This document shows, one piece after another, positions 1 through 7,344 of a stretch of DNA of 15,997 nucleotides. Both the position numbers and the translations under genes were made by a program. Source of the DNA: Desulfobacteraceae bacterium (GTDB lineage: Bacteria; Desulfobacterota; Desulfobacteria; Desulfobacterales; Desulfatirhabdiaceae); assembly GCA_027325475.1 (NCBI GenBank), contig DAIEFO010000015.1:1-15997 (forward strand), written 5' to 3'. Under the pieces are notes generated by a model, which saw only the letters and a list, made by a program, of their open reading frames with translations, did no database searches and was not told the origin of the DNA. Position 1 is the stretch's first letter. Each line of letters starts with the position of its first letter.

Positions 1-453
1 CTTTGCGTCGCAGTCATGGGTACGTTGATTCCAGGACTTTATATCAGGCGCGTATCGAAGCAGGTCAAGAGCGCCGATGATCGTCGACGGCTACGCATGA
101 AGTCCCAAAATATTCTTGAATTGTTACAAGGAGAAGACAGTCCTTTTGGAGGCTTGGGAATGGATGAATTGAAGATGATCGAACAGGTGGCTGAAGAATG
201 CGCCGACCTGTTCCAACGCTCCAGTTCGTGTGTAGAGGGCAGGAACGGTCAACTATCCCTTCGCCACCATGGCCTGCATCGACTCAGCAACAGGAAACTG
301 GCTGCTCTTACGGCAGTTCATAATTATTTCATAAGCCGCAGAGACGGGACTACGCCCGCCGAAAGATTCTTCAGAAACAAGCCGAAGGATATGTTCGAGT
401 TTTTGCTCAGCAATATTGATCTGCCCGGTAGACCGGCGCGGTGTCGGTCATAG
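1..453 (+). pseudogene. Transposase C-terminal fragment (DUF6399-like), 5' end outside window
   Basis: The frame is open from base 1 through the Met at 16 to TAG at 453, so the 5' part lies off the window. About 150 residues are visible. The stretch SSSCVEGRNGQLSLRHHGL (near residue 69 counted from the Met at 16), followed by LAALTAVHNYFISRRDGTTP and a PAERFF segment, matches my memory of the C-terminal half of DUF6399-type transposases. In that family the glutamate in CVEGRNG is a plausible last acidic residue of a DDE triad; this is inference. No terminal inverted repeat is recognisable after the stop. Whether the element is intact or truncated cannot be decided here. A second, clearly broken transposase 300 bp downstream makes this a mobile-element margin. 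The family name rests on memory of the motif, not a search. Confidence 0.6.
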
Positions 454-777
454 ACCTGTGGCCGAAACGATGATCAAGGCCATTTTAACTTATTGATAAG
501 TTACCATAAAATCTGCTAACAAATTGAAATAATGGGATAACGCCCAGTTATAAATATTTTATTTATTATGTCAGAATGTTATATATTTTTGTCCAATTTC
601 GTGAATTGCGTCGTATTGCATCGTAGCGTATAATCAATGCGATTAATAACAAACAAGCACATTCATCTTTTTGTAATGTTCACTTATTTATAATTCTGAT
701 CTCGCTCTTTGATTTTTGGAATTTTTTTTCTGCCACCTGAGTTCGGTTGTCAACTCTTGTCAGTTTCAATTTGCCAT
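454..777. other. AT-rich intergenic stretch between two transposase remnants
   Basis: I see no credible gene here. The stretch is visibly A+T rich compared with the flanking coding DNA. It contains an 8-bp palindrome (TAACTTAT-TG-ATAAGTTA, 486-503) and a T-run near 721-729. One or both ends of the neighbouring insertion sequences probably lie here. A possible end of the downstream IS remnant is TGTCAA at 748-753, which also occurs in inverted orientation at 1706-1711. No target-site duplication is apparent around these. Confidence 0.4.
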
Positions 778-1610
778 CAGGCTGAATTAAACAGAAAGTC
801 ATAGTCGAAATAATTCTGGGGGATACCCAAAACCGCCAGGATGTCTTTTGGGACATCCGTCAGTTTGGATACGAACCCGAATGTTTCTCCAGTTGGCTCT
901 GCGATTGGTGTACTCGTTTTTGTACTGGTCTTTGTGAGACTGCATGGCCTCTTCAAGCGAGATGTCGTTTTTGTTGGTAATCAGCGGATAATAACCGCAT
1001 CGGCCAAGTGTCTTATCGAAGTGCTCTTGATGGAAGATCAGTTTGGCAGAGAAAAGATTCGTAGTGACGGCAACTTTTTCATCTCCATTTTTTGAAGCCC
1101 GACCTCGGCGCTTGTTTTTAAAGGTGATGACAGGCTCATTGTGGATTTCAAAGTCGAAAAAGTTCTGAGATTTGTTTTTCCTCAAAAGGCCTTGACAGGC
1201 TTTTTCGGTAGCTTCATGGGTTTTCAGATGATAGGCGCCCAGTTTTGACACAAGATCATCGAACTGCTTTCGGGTCTTTTCAACATGTCGATTGAGCGTT
1301 TGCATGGTCCGGAAACAAGGGCCGTGATCAAAAAGAATGATCATTCGAAACGGATACTCTTTGTCGTTATGAGCAATCGTCAATGGCGTCTCAAAGCCCC
1401 GGTTGAAACGTTCCTTTTTGTGATGTTAAAGAACGTAAGGGACTCGGCATTTTCAAATTTTCCGTTTATATTTATAACTATGTCTTTAAAATTATGAATA
1501 CAATAATTTAAAACAGGTAATTTAGTTTTTTCTTTGTCCCTAAGACCATATTTTGACCCAGGCATCGACTACGGGGAGCTTATGGTAGACCGGAACGCTC
1601 CCCGATGGCT
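778..1610 (-). pseudogene. Decayed IS1634/DUF4277-type transposase with internal deletions
   Basis: Pieces of one transposase are readable in order on the minus strand but in different frames. The N-terminal piece near 1610-1547 reads VPVYHKLPVVDAWV, like the LP-(I/V) start of DUF4277. The catalytic middle is missing. The C-terminal third (about 1418-895) reads PFRMIILFDHG, then a charged helix, GRASKNGDE, GYYPLITNKNDIS and HKDQYKNEYTNRRA, the conserved end of the DDE domain. A second lesion follows: the expected LEPIYLHTPERIEAFLFLFK-like segment is absent. The extreme C-terminus resumes in another frame as TDVPKDILAVLGIPQNYF, ending at TGA 778-780. A further piece, MAKRFVFGKMIRL upstream (to 1689), ends in a stop and may be the original start. 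At least two deletions or frameshifts make it non-functional. The longest intact frame starts at a TTG (1383) and is only 194 codons. Confidence 0.7.
1563..1607. repeat. Inverted repeat (hairpin) in the IS remnant
   Basis: CATCG and GGGGAGC (1563-1579) are matched by GCTCCCC and CGATG (1597-1607), giving a 7-bp GC-rich stem plus a flanking 4-5 bp stem and a 17-nt loop. There is no T-run on either strand, so it is not a typical intrinsic terminator. It lies inside the readable N-terminal piece of the transposase remnant, so it may be coincidental. Confidence 0.4.
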
Positions 1611-1657
1611 TCAGGCTTTAAAGAAGTTCGGTTACCTGCCACAAACAGTATAGCCGA

Positions 1658-1688
1658 ATCATTTTGCCAAAAACAAATCGTTTTGCCA
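1658..1688 (+). repeat. Direct repeat ATCRTTTTGCCA x2
   Basis: ATCATTTTGCCA (1658-1669) and ATCGTTTTGCCA (1677-1688) are 12-bp copies with one mismatch, 19 bp apart start to start. They lie about 190-220 bp upstream of the efflux operon start and near the presumed end of the IS remnant. They could be protein-binding sites of the element or of a regulator. No function is shown. Confidence 0.4.
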
Positions 1689-1741
1689 TGCACTGTTAAA
1701 GGCATTTGACAGTGATAGGGATAGTATTTTCTGAACTGGTA

Positions 1742-1760
1742 GCATTTTCACGGTAAATGC
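1742..1760. promoter_or_regulatory. Candidate operator palindrome GCATTT-N7-AAATGC
   Basis: A 19-bp interrupted palindrome sits about 120 bp upstream of the outer-membrane-factor start. Its symmetry and position suit a dimeric regulator site for the operon at 1881-7305. It does not match the E. coli CusR box (AAAATGACA..) that I remember. A perfect -35 hexamer, TTGACA (1706-1711), lies upstream, but no good -10 is found at 16-18 bp, so I do not call a promoter. Confidence 0.3.
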
Positions 1761-1867
1761 CCAGAAACAGGCATGTACGGGAAATATACACCAATTATCT
1801 GTTTTTTCTGCCGCGCATGCGGCTTCGTCCAACGAATGACAGTCAACGTGGCAGACACATCTTTTCC

Positions 1868-1873
1868 AGGAGG
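1868..1873 (+). promoter_or_regulatory. Ribosome-binding site AGGAGG that fixes the OMF start
   Basis: A consensus AGGAGG sits 7 nt before ATG 1881. The open frame extends back to an ATG at 1773, but that start lacks a good site and would bury the lipoprotein signal peptide 36 residues in. The Shine-Dalgarno decides for 1881. Confidence 0.85.
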
Positions 1874-1880
1874 ATTCATT

Positions 1881-3248
1881 ATGAAAAATTATTTACTGAT
1901 AGCAGTTTTGCTGTCAGGATTTCTTGGTGGGTGTGCCGCATATCAGGCCAGGCCACTGGATATGACCGCAGATATGGCGCATCGGATTCCTTCTCTGACA
2001 GAGAACGCTTCAAAAATTTCACTGTTAAAGTCCGACTCAAACCATTTCAATCCGGATGATGGTCTGGATATTGAAGAAGTCGCTATTTTGGCTGTCGCCA
2101 ACAACCCGGCTTTAAAGCTGGCTCGTGATGATGTTAAAATTGCCCGTTCCAAAGCTCTTGACGCTGGCCTGCTGCCCAATCCTCAACTTAGTGCAGGTCT
2201 GGATTTTCCTACCAGCACCACACCTGGATCTACGTTTACCGCGACAAATTTCGGCCTAAGTTATGATCTAGCGCCTCTCCTGACAAGAAACACCGCCAAA
2301 GAGATCGCTGAAAGCGATATTCGTGAAGCCGACATGGTGCTTCTGTGGCAGGAATGGCAAGTTATCAGCCAGGCTCGCATGCTGTTTGCAAAAAGCTGCT
2401 ATCAGAAAAAACTCTTCCAGGTGCTGACAACGTACAGAAATATTCTGTCAGACCGTCATGCGCGTATTCAAAAAGCGTTCAAGGATGGCAACCTGACGCT
2501 GGACAGCACCACAAACGATCTTTCTGCGTTTCTGGATATACACCGTCAGATAGATGAACTTACCCGGCAAATCCATCAGACTCATTGTGAACTATCCCGC
2601 CTTATGGGCCTATCACCGGATGTCACTCTCAACCTGGTAGGTAATGTAACACTTCAGAATATTGATAAAAACCAGATCAATTCCATGCTGGATCAACTGG
2701 CTTACCGACGCCCGGATTTGCTGGCGCTGAAGGCTGGCTATGAAACTCAGGATCTGAAATACAGGCAGTCCATCATCCAGCAGTTTCCGGCAATTTCCGT
2801 CGGTATTACCCAGGCCAGCGACACCAGCAACGTTCACACCATTGGCCCTTCCATCACCCTGAGCCTGCCTCTATTCAACCAGCACCAGGGGAAAATCGCC
2901 ATTGAAAAGGCCAGCCGCAAACGCCTTTACGATGAGTTTGAAAACCGGCTGATGAATGCCCGCAGCACTATCTCACAAATATTAGCGGATCAAAGTCTGC
3001 TGAAAACACAGCTAAAAACCGTTTCTTCGACAACGACATCCCTCAAAAATGCCGTCGATGATGCAGAAAAAGCGTATGCAACAGGCAATATCACTGAACT
3101 CGCCTATACAGCGTTATATGCCCGTCTGTTTCATAAAACGTTGGAGCAACTTAATCTGGAACAGGCTTCTGTCGAACAGCGCATTGCCTTGCAAACACTT
3201 CTGGGCAGTAATTCCTACATGACTTGTAATGGTAAAAGGAAACCGTAA
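1881..3248 (+). CDS. TolC-family outer-membrane efflux lipoprotein (RND outer-membrane factor)
   Basis: The product, 455 aa, is the outer-membrane exit duct of a tripartite RND efflux pump. The N-terminus MKNYLLIAVLLSGFLGGC is a lipoprotein signal peptide with lipobox LGGC, so Cys18 would be lipidated. The body shows the two-fold OEP pattern: a conserved VAILAVANNPALKLARDDV segment early, a PNPQLSAGLDFP strand, and the second half with LAYRRPDLLALKAGYETQ, ISVGIT and TLSLPLFNQHQGKI, then a long helical region ending in an LGS. Length fits the CusC/NodT-like lipoprotein class. It is the first gene of an operon; its stop overlaps the adaptor start as TAATG. It is the only outer-membrane factor in the window, so it may also serve the second pump on the other strand. 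The family call is firm; the substrate is not known. Confidence 0.93.
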   Translation: MKNYLLIAVLLSGFLGGCAAYQARPLDMTADMAHRIPSLTENASKISLLKSDSNHFNPDDGLDIEEVAILAVANNPALKLARDDVKIARSKALDAGLLPNPQLSAGLDFPTSTTPGSTFTATNFGLSYDLAPLLTRNTAKEIAESDIREADMVLLWQEWQVISQARMLFAKSCYQKKLFQVLTTYRNILSDRHARIQKAFKDGNLTLDSTTNDLSAFLDIHRQIDELTRQIHQTHCELSRLMGLSPDVTLNLVGNVTLQNIDKNQINSMLDQLAYRRPDLLALKAGYETQDLKYRQSIIQQFPAISVGITQASDTSNVHTIGPSITLSLPLFNQHQGKIAIEKASRKRLYDEFENRLMNARSTISQILADQSLLKTQLKTVSSTTTSLKNAVDDAEKAYATGNITELAYTALYARLFHKTLEQLNLEQASVEQRIALQTLLGSNSYMTCNGKRKP

Positions 3249-4276
3249 TGAAGAAACTACTGGCAACTGTAATTATATTGTGGATGACAGGCCATATCGC
3301 GATGGCGCTGGCAGAAACGTCCGCCCTCGTCAAAACCGGAATGATGGAGAAAAGGACGTTATCCAGCAGTTTGGAAGTATACGGTACGATCAGCCCCGAC
3401 CCCCGGTATGTGGAAGCTATCAGTCTTGCACGGGCAGGAAAAGTTTCCCGGATTATGGTAACGACAGGACAGATCGTTAAACGTGGCTCACAGCTTCTGG
3501 AATTTTCTACCGATCCTGCTGAATCAGCGGCATATGAACAAGCAAAATTATCTGTGGATTATTTACAAAAAGAATTGCAGCGCACTGAAATGATGGTGCA
3601 GCAGCATCTATCCACGCAGACCCAATTGGCAACCGCCCGCAAATCATTTGCCGATGCCCTCAGCAATCTCGATATCCTCCGGAAACAAGGGAAAGAGACC
3701 CTGACAGAAAAGATAACTGCTCCTTTTGCCGGAATCATCACCCGGCTGGATGTAAATGCAGGAGACCATGTTCCCCCCAAGACATTACTGCTGCATCTGG
3801 CAAAAAGCGATTCTCTCATGGCAGATATGGAAGTAGAACCCGAAGAAATTTATCAGGTCAAGACTGGAATGCTGGTTCATATCCGATCCATATTTGACAG
3901 AAGCCAAATGGTGAAAGGCCGAGTGTTCAGTATTAACGGCGTTATTAATCCTCAGACACGAAGGGTGAGTGTCCTGGTGCAGCTCTTTGATCATCCGGCA
4001 GAACACTTTATCCCAGGCATGTATATTTTAGGAGAAATCATTACAGGAAAACAGACTTATCAGGTTGTACCTCGTTCCGCGGTGCTCCGGGATGAAAAAG
4101 GCGCCTATATTTATCAGATATCCGATAGTCACGCTATCCGAATCAATGTCACAACAGGAAAAGAAACTGATCGTGTGATAGCTGTCCAAGGCCACTTCAA
4201 TCCATCCTTAAAAATTGTGGTACAGGGTAATTACGAGCTGGAAGACAAAATGATGGTTCGGGAGGATGCAAAATGA
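3248..4276 (+). CDS. RND efflux periplasmic adaptor (membrane fusion protein)
   Basis: This 342-aa protein would bridge the inner-membrane permease and the outer-membrane duct. A Sec signal peptide (about 1-22, cleavage after ALA) precedes the mature part. Lipoyl/barrel-sandwich halves lie at about 58-88 (ARAGKVSRIMVTTGQIVKRG) and 155-185 (TEKITAPFAGIITRLDVNAG), separated by a short helical hairpin (about 92-148). The beta-barrel follows (about 192-265; NPQTRRVSVLVQL, FIPGMYILGEI). The end carries VVQGNYELEDKMMVRE, a typical membrane-proximal tail of this class. It lacks the Met/His-rich N-terminal metal site of CusB and any CusF-like extra domain. Start ATG 3248 overlaps the previous stop by one base, and the stop overlaps the permease start (ATGA), implying translational coupling. 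Confidence 0.92.
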   Translation: MKKLLATVIILWMTGHIAMALAETSALVKTGMMEKRTLSSSLEVYGTISPDPRYVEAISLARAGKVSRIMVTTGQIVKRGSQLLEFSTDPAESAAYEQAKLSVDYLQKELQRTEMMVQQHLSTQTQLATARKSFADALSNLDILRKQGKETLTEKITAPFAGIITRLDVNAGDHVPPKTLLLHLAKSDSLMADMEVEPEEIYQVKTGMLVHIRSIFDRSQMVKGRVFSINGVINPQTRRVSVLVQLFDHPAEHFIPGMYILGEIITGKQTYQVVPRSAVLRDEKGAYIYQISDSHAIRINVTTGKETDRVIAVQGHFNPSLKIVVQGNYELEDKMMVREDAK

Positions 4277-7200
4277 ATATCACACGCTGGATTCAGGCAC
4301 ATCGCCGTTCCATTTTATTTTTGCTGGTTTTATTGGCTGCCACTGGCATCGTATCTTCTTTCAACCTTCCGATTTCGTTGTTTCCCAATGTGGATTTCCC
4401 ACGAATTGTCGTTTCACTGGATGCAGGAGACCGGCCTGCCGAACAAATGGCGCTTCAGGTAACCCGACCCGTGGAAGAAGTTGTACGCAGGGTGCCAGGG
4501 CTTGTCGATGTGCGTTCTACAACCAGCCGCGGCAGCGCTGAAATTTCCATCAATATGGAATGGGGGACAAATATGGCAGAAGCCACCCTCCAGGTCAATG
4601 CCGCTATTATGCAAATCCTGTCCCGATTGCCAGCAGGAACATCGATCATCACCCGACGCATGGACCCTACAGTATTCCCGATTATCGCTTACAGTCTGAC
4701 ATCCCCCACCACATCGTTAACGGACTTGAGAGATATCGCCCAGTACCAGCTTAGACCATTACTTTACGGAGTGAATGGTGTAGCACAGGTGGACGTCAGC
4801 GGTGGAACCCGGGAAGAATATCGGGTATCCGTAGATCCAGCCCGCCTTCAAGCATACGGAATCGCTCTGGACGATGTGGCCAGGACATTGAACGCCGCCA
4901 ATGTGGTGATGGCCGTCGGTAAAATAGAAGACCATTATAAACTTTATCTGGTAATATCCGACACACGGTTTGACAATCTGGACCAAATCCGGAAAACAAT
5001 TCTTAAAAGCGGCAAAAACGGCATCGTACGGCTGGAAGATGTAGCCACAATAACGACCTCAACGGTACCGCAGTGGATTCGTGTCACCGCCGATGGACGT
5101 GATGCCGTGCTGCTCCAAGTGTATCAACAACCCGGCAGCAACAGTGTGGAAATCGCCAAAAATGTCAAAAAGAAACTTGACGCCTTCCGCTCGCAGTTAC
5201 CCAAAGGTGTCACCATTGCGAACTGGTATGACCAGAGCAGACTGGTGATAGACTCTGCAAGCAGTGTACGAGATGCCATCCTGATTGGCATTGTTCTTGC
5301 TATGCTGGTGCTGCTGGTATTCCTGCGCAATCTGAAAATCACCCTGATTGCCTTAATCGTTGCTCCGACAACATTAGCCGCTACAGTCGTTATGCTCTAC
5401 GCACTTGGGATGAGTTTCAATATCATGACGCTGGGCGGCATGGCGGCTGCCGTCGGACTGATCATTGATGATGCCATTGTCATGGTCGAACATATTGTCC
5501 GCAGGCTCAGAGGGGAAACCAGCCAGCATCATGGCGTCGTGATGACCGCCGCCATAGAATTTTTCCGACCTCTCTGCGGCTCCAGCGCCGCCACCCTGAT
5601 CGTTTTTCTTCCATTGGCATTTTTATCCGGAGTTACGGGAGCTTTTTTCAAAGCGTTATCGCTTACCATGGCTTCCGCCCTGTTTATTTCCTTTCTGATT
5701 ACATGGCTGGCCGTACCGATTCTGGCAGAGCATTTTTTAACTGAAAAAGATGCCTCCCAAGAAGAAAGCGGCCGTTTTACCCGCTGGCTGCATGACCGTT
5801 ACGAATATCTGATAACGCGGTTCCTGACCCATCCCACGCTCATTTTACTTCTGATTGTACCCGTTATCGGCACAGGCTGGGTAGCATTCCGCCATGTAGG
5901 CTCCGGTTTCCTGCCCGCTATGGACGAAGGCGGATTCATTCTGGATTATCGCAGTGCACCCGGGACAGCCCTGGCTGAAACAGATCGATTGCTGAGACAG
6001 GTGGAAAAAATCATTCAATCCGTTCCGGAAGTCGATACCTATTCGCGACGTACAGGCACAGGACTTGGCGGTGTTATGACCGAAGCCAATGAAGGAGATT
6101 TTTTCGTCCGTCTCAAGCCCATGCCGCGACGCCCCATAGAGCAAGTTATGGATGAGATTCGCAATCGTGTCCGTCAGCAGGTACCCGGTCTTGATATCGG
6201 CATGGCCCAATTGATGGAAGATCTTATAGGTGATTTGACAGCAGTTCCACAACCTGTTGAAATAAAATTGTTTTCAGATAATGCCGACGCACTCCAGAAA
6301 ACAGCCAGAAATATTGCCGGTAAATTAAAGAGTATCAAAGGGATCGTTGAAATCCGGAACGGGATCAATCCGGCAGGCGACGCACTGGAAATCCATGTCG
6401 ATCGCGGTAAAGCTGCTCTTGAAGGCGTTGATCCCGAAGCTGTAACGAAGCTTCTTCAAACATATCTGAGCGGTACCGTCACCACTAAAGTGCAGCGCGG
6501 GGTGAAGATGGTCGGCGTCCGGGTCTGGATCCCCTATCGATTCCGCAGTACGGACCGGGACATCGATCGGTTGCAGCTTCGAGCGCCGGACGGGCACCTG
6601 TTTCCTCTCAATCGGGTAGCCCGCATTATTCCATTGATCGGTCAGCCGCAGATCAGCCGTGAAAATCTCAAGCGTATGCTGGCGGTCACCGCTCGAATCA
6701 GCGGCCGGGATATGGGATCCGTGATACACGATGTCAAACATCTCATGATGCAACCAGGGATGCTGCCAAAGGGAATGTATTATGAACTGGGAGGGCTTTA
6801 TCAGCAGCAACAGATCGCATTCAAAGGGCTGGAGGGGGTTTTTGCCGCAGCCGTAGCACTGGTCTTTCTGCTGCTTCTTTTTTTGTACGAAAATTTTCGA
6901 GTGGTCATCTCTATCATGTCCATTCCACTTCTGGCGGTGTCCGTTGTTTTCATAGGCCTCTGGGCGACCGGCATCGAACTGAATATTTCCGCCATTATGG
7001 GGATGACCATGATCATCGGTATTGTCACAGAAGTCGCCATATTTTATTTTTCCGAATACCTTGACCTTGTCATGGATATGGACCACCGACAGGCATTGAT
7101 TACAGCCGGTAAAAATCGTATGCGGCCTATCGCGATGACCACATTTGCAGCCATCCTGACACTGCTTCCCCTGGCTTGTGCGATCGGTCAGGGCTCTGCC

Positions 7201-7305
7201 ATGCAACAACCGCTGGCGGTAGCTATCATTTCAGGACTTACAGTGCAATTGCCACTGACGCTGCTGGTAATGCCGGTGCTGTTTGATATCATGAAGAAGA
7301 AATAG
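4273..7305 (+). CDS. RND efflux permease (first pump)
   Basis: This 1010-aa proton-driven inner-membrane pump is the motor of the complex. TM1 (about 14-30) leads into PISLFPNVDFPRI, the hallmark RND start of the first periplasmic loop. TM2 begins near 334 and TM4 carries GLIIDDAIVMVEH with Asp399, Asp400 and Glu406. The second half restarts near 523 with a TM helix, then FLPAMDEGGFILDY (547-560), LMEDLIGDLT and PVEIKLF, followed by the C-terminal TM bundle ending near 1005. The Asp pair follows the multidrug (HAE1) pattern rather than the DFG..DG of CzcA or the DA of CusA, although the MDEG..LDY region recalls heavy-metal-type RND proteins. Length is slightly below the usual 1030-1060. It overlaps the adaptor by 4 nt and ends the operon. 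It is a confident RND permease; the substrate class is undecided. Confidence 0.93.
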   Translation: MNITRWIQAHRRSILFLLVLLAATGIVSSFNLPISLFPNVDFPRIVVSLDAGDRPAEQMALQVTRPVEEVVRRVPGLVDVRSTTSRGSAEISINMEWGTNMAEATLQVNAAIMQILSRLPAGTSIITRRMDPTVFPIIAYSLTSPTTSLTDLRDIAQYQLRPLLYGVNGVAQVDVSGGTREEYRVSVDPARLQAYGIALDDVARTLNAANVVMAVGKIEDHYKLYLVISDTRFDNLDQIRKTILKSGKNGIVRLEDVATITTSTVPQWIRVTADGRDAVLLQVYQQPGSNSVEIAKNVKKKLDAFRSQLPKGVTIANWYDQSRLVIDSASSVRDAILIGIVLAMLVLLVFLRNLKITLIALIVAPTTLAATVVMLYALGMSFNIMTLGGMAAAVGLIIDDAIVMVEHIVRRLRGETSQHHGVVMTAAIEFFRPLCGSSAATLIVFLPLAFLSGVTGAFFKALSLTMASALFISFLITWLAVPILAEHFLTEKDASQEESGRFTRWLHDRYEYLITRFLTHPTLILLLIVPVIGTGWVAFRHVGSGFLPAMDEGGFILDYRSAPGTALAETDRLLRQVEKIIQSVPEVDTYSRRTGTGLGGVMTEANEGDFFVRLKPMPRRPIEQVMDEIRNRVRQQVPGLDIGMAQLMEDLIGDLTAVPQPVEIKLFSDNADALQKTARNIAGKLKSIKGIVEIRNGINPAGDALEIHVDRGKAALEGVDPEAVTKLLQTYLSGTVTTKVQRGVKMVGVRVWIPYRFRSTDRDIDRLQLRAPDGHLFPLNRVARIIPLIGQPQISRENLKRMLAVTARISGRDMGSVIHDVKHLMMQPGMLPKGMYYELGGLYQQQQIAFKGLEGVFAAAVALVFLLLLFLYENFRVVISIMSIPLLAVSVVFIGLWATGIELNISAIMGMTMIIGIVTEVAIFYFSEYLDLVMDMDHRQALITAGKNRMRPIAMTTFAAILTLLPLACAIGQGSAMQQPLAVAIISGLTVQLPLTLLVMPVLFDIMKKK

Positions 7306-7344
7306 GATTTGACTTTCTGCGAAGCCATCAAAATTCAGATTTCA
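7306..7344. other. 39-bp convergent junction between two RND permease genes
   Basis: The stop codons of the plus-strand and minus-strand permeases face each other across only 39 bp. I see no GC-rich hairpin with a T-run on either strand here. Transcripts of the two operons are therefore likely to overlap at their 3' ends. Confidence 0.6.

Noticed and set aside
486..503. 8-bp palindrome TAACTTAT-TG-ATAAGTTA as an attachment or recombination site
   Set aside because: Short palindromes are expected in AT-rich DNA, and there is no integrase gene or partner repeat nearby.
841..1095. Plus-strand 84-codon open frame within the transposase remnant
   Set aside because: It is antisense to recognisable IS1634-type sequence and begins inside it.
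1810..1823. Small hairpin GCCGC-GCAT-GCGGC as a terminator
   Set aside because: The T-run lies before, not after, the stem on the plus strand, and the minus strand has A's after it. The stem is only 5 bp.
1773..1880. Upstream extension of the outer-membrane factor
   Set aside because: It would place the lipoprotein signal peptide internally, and the strong AGGAGG before ATG 1881 points to the shorter protein.
6325..7209. Minus-strand 294-codon open frame opposite the first permease
   Set aside because: Its product is rich in His, Asp, Gln and Lys without family motifs, and it lies fully antisense to a well-supported RND permease. It is a frame shadow.
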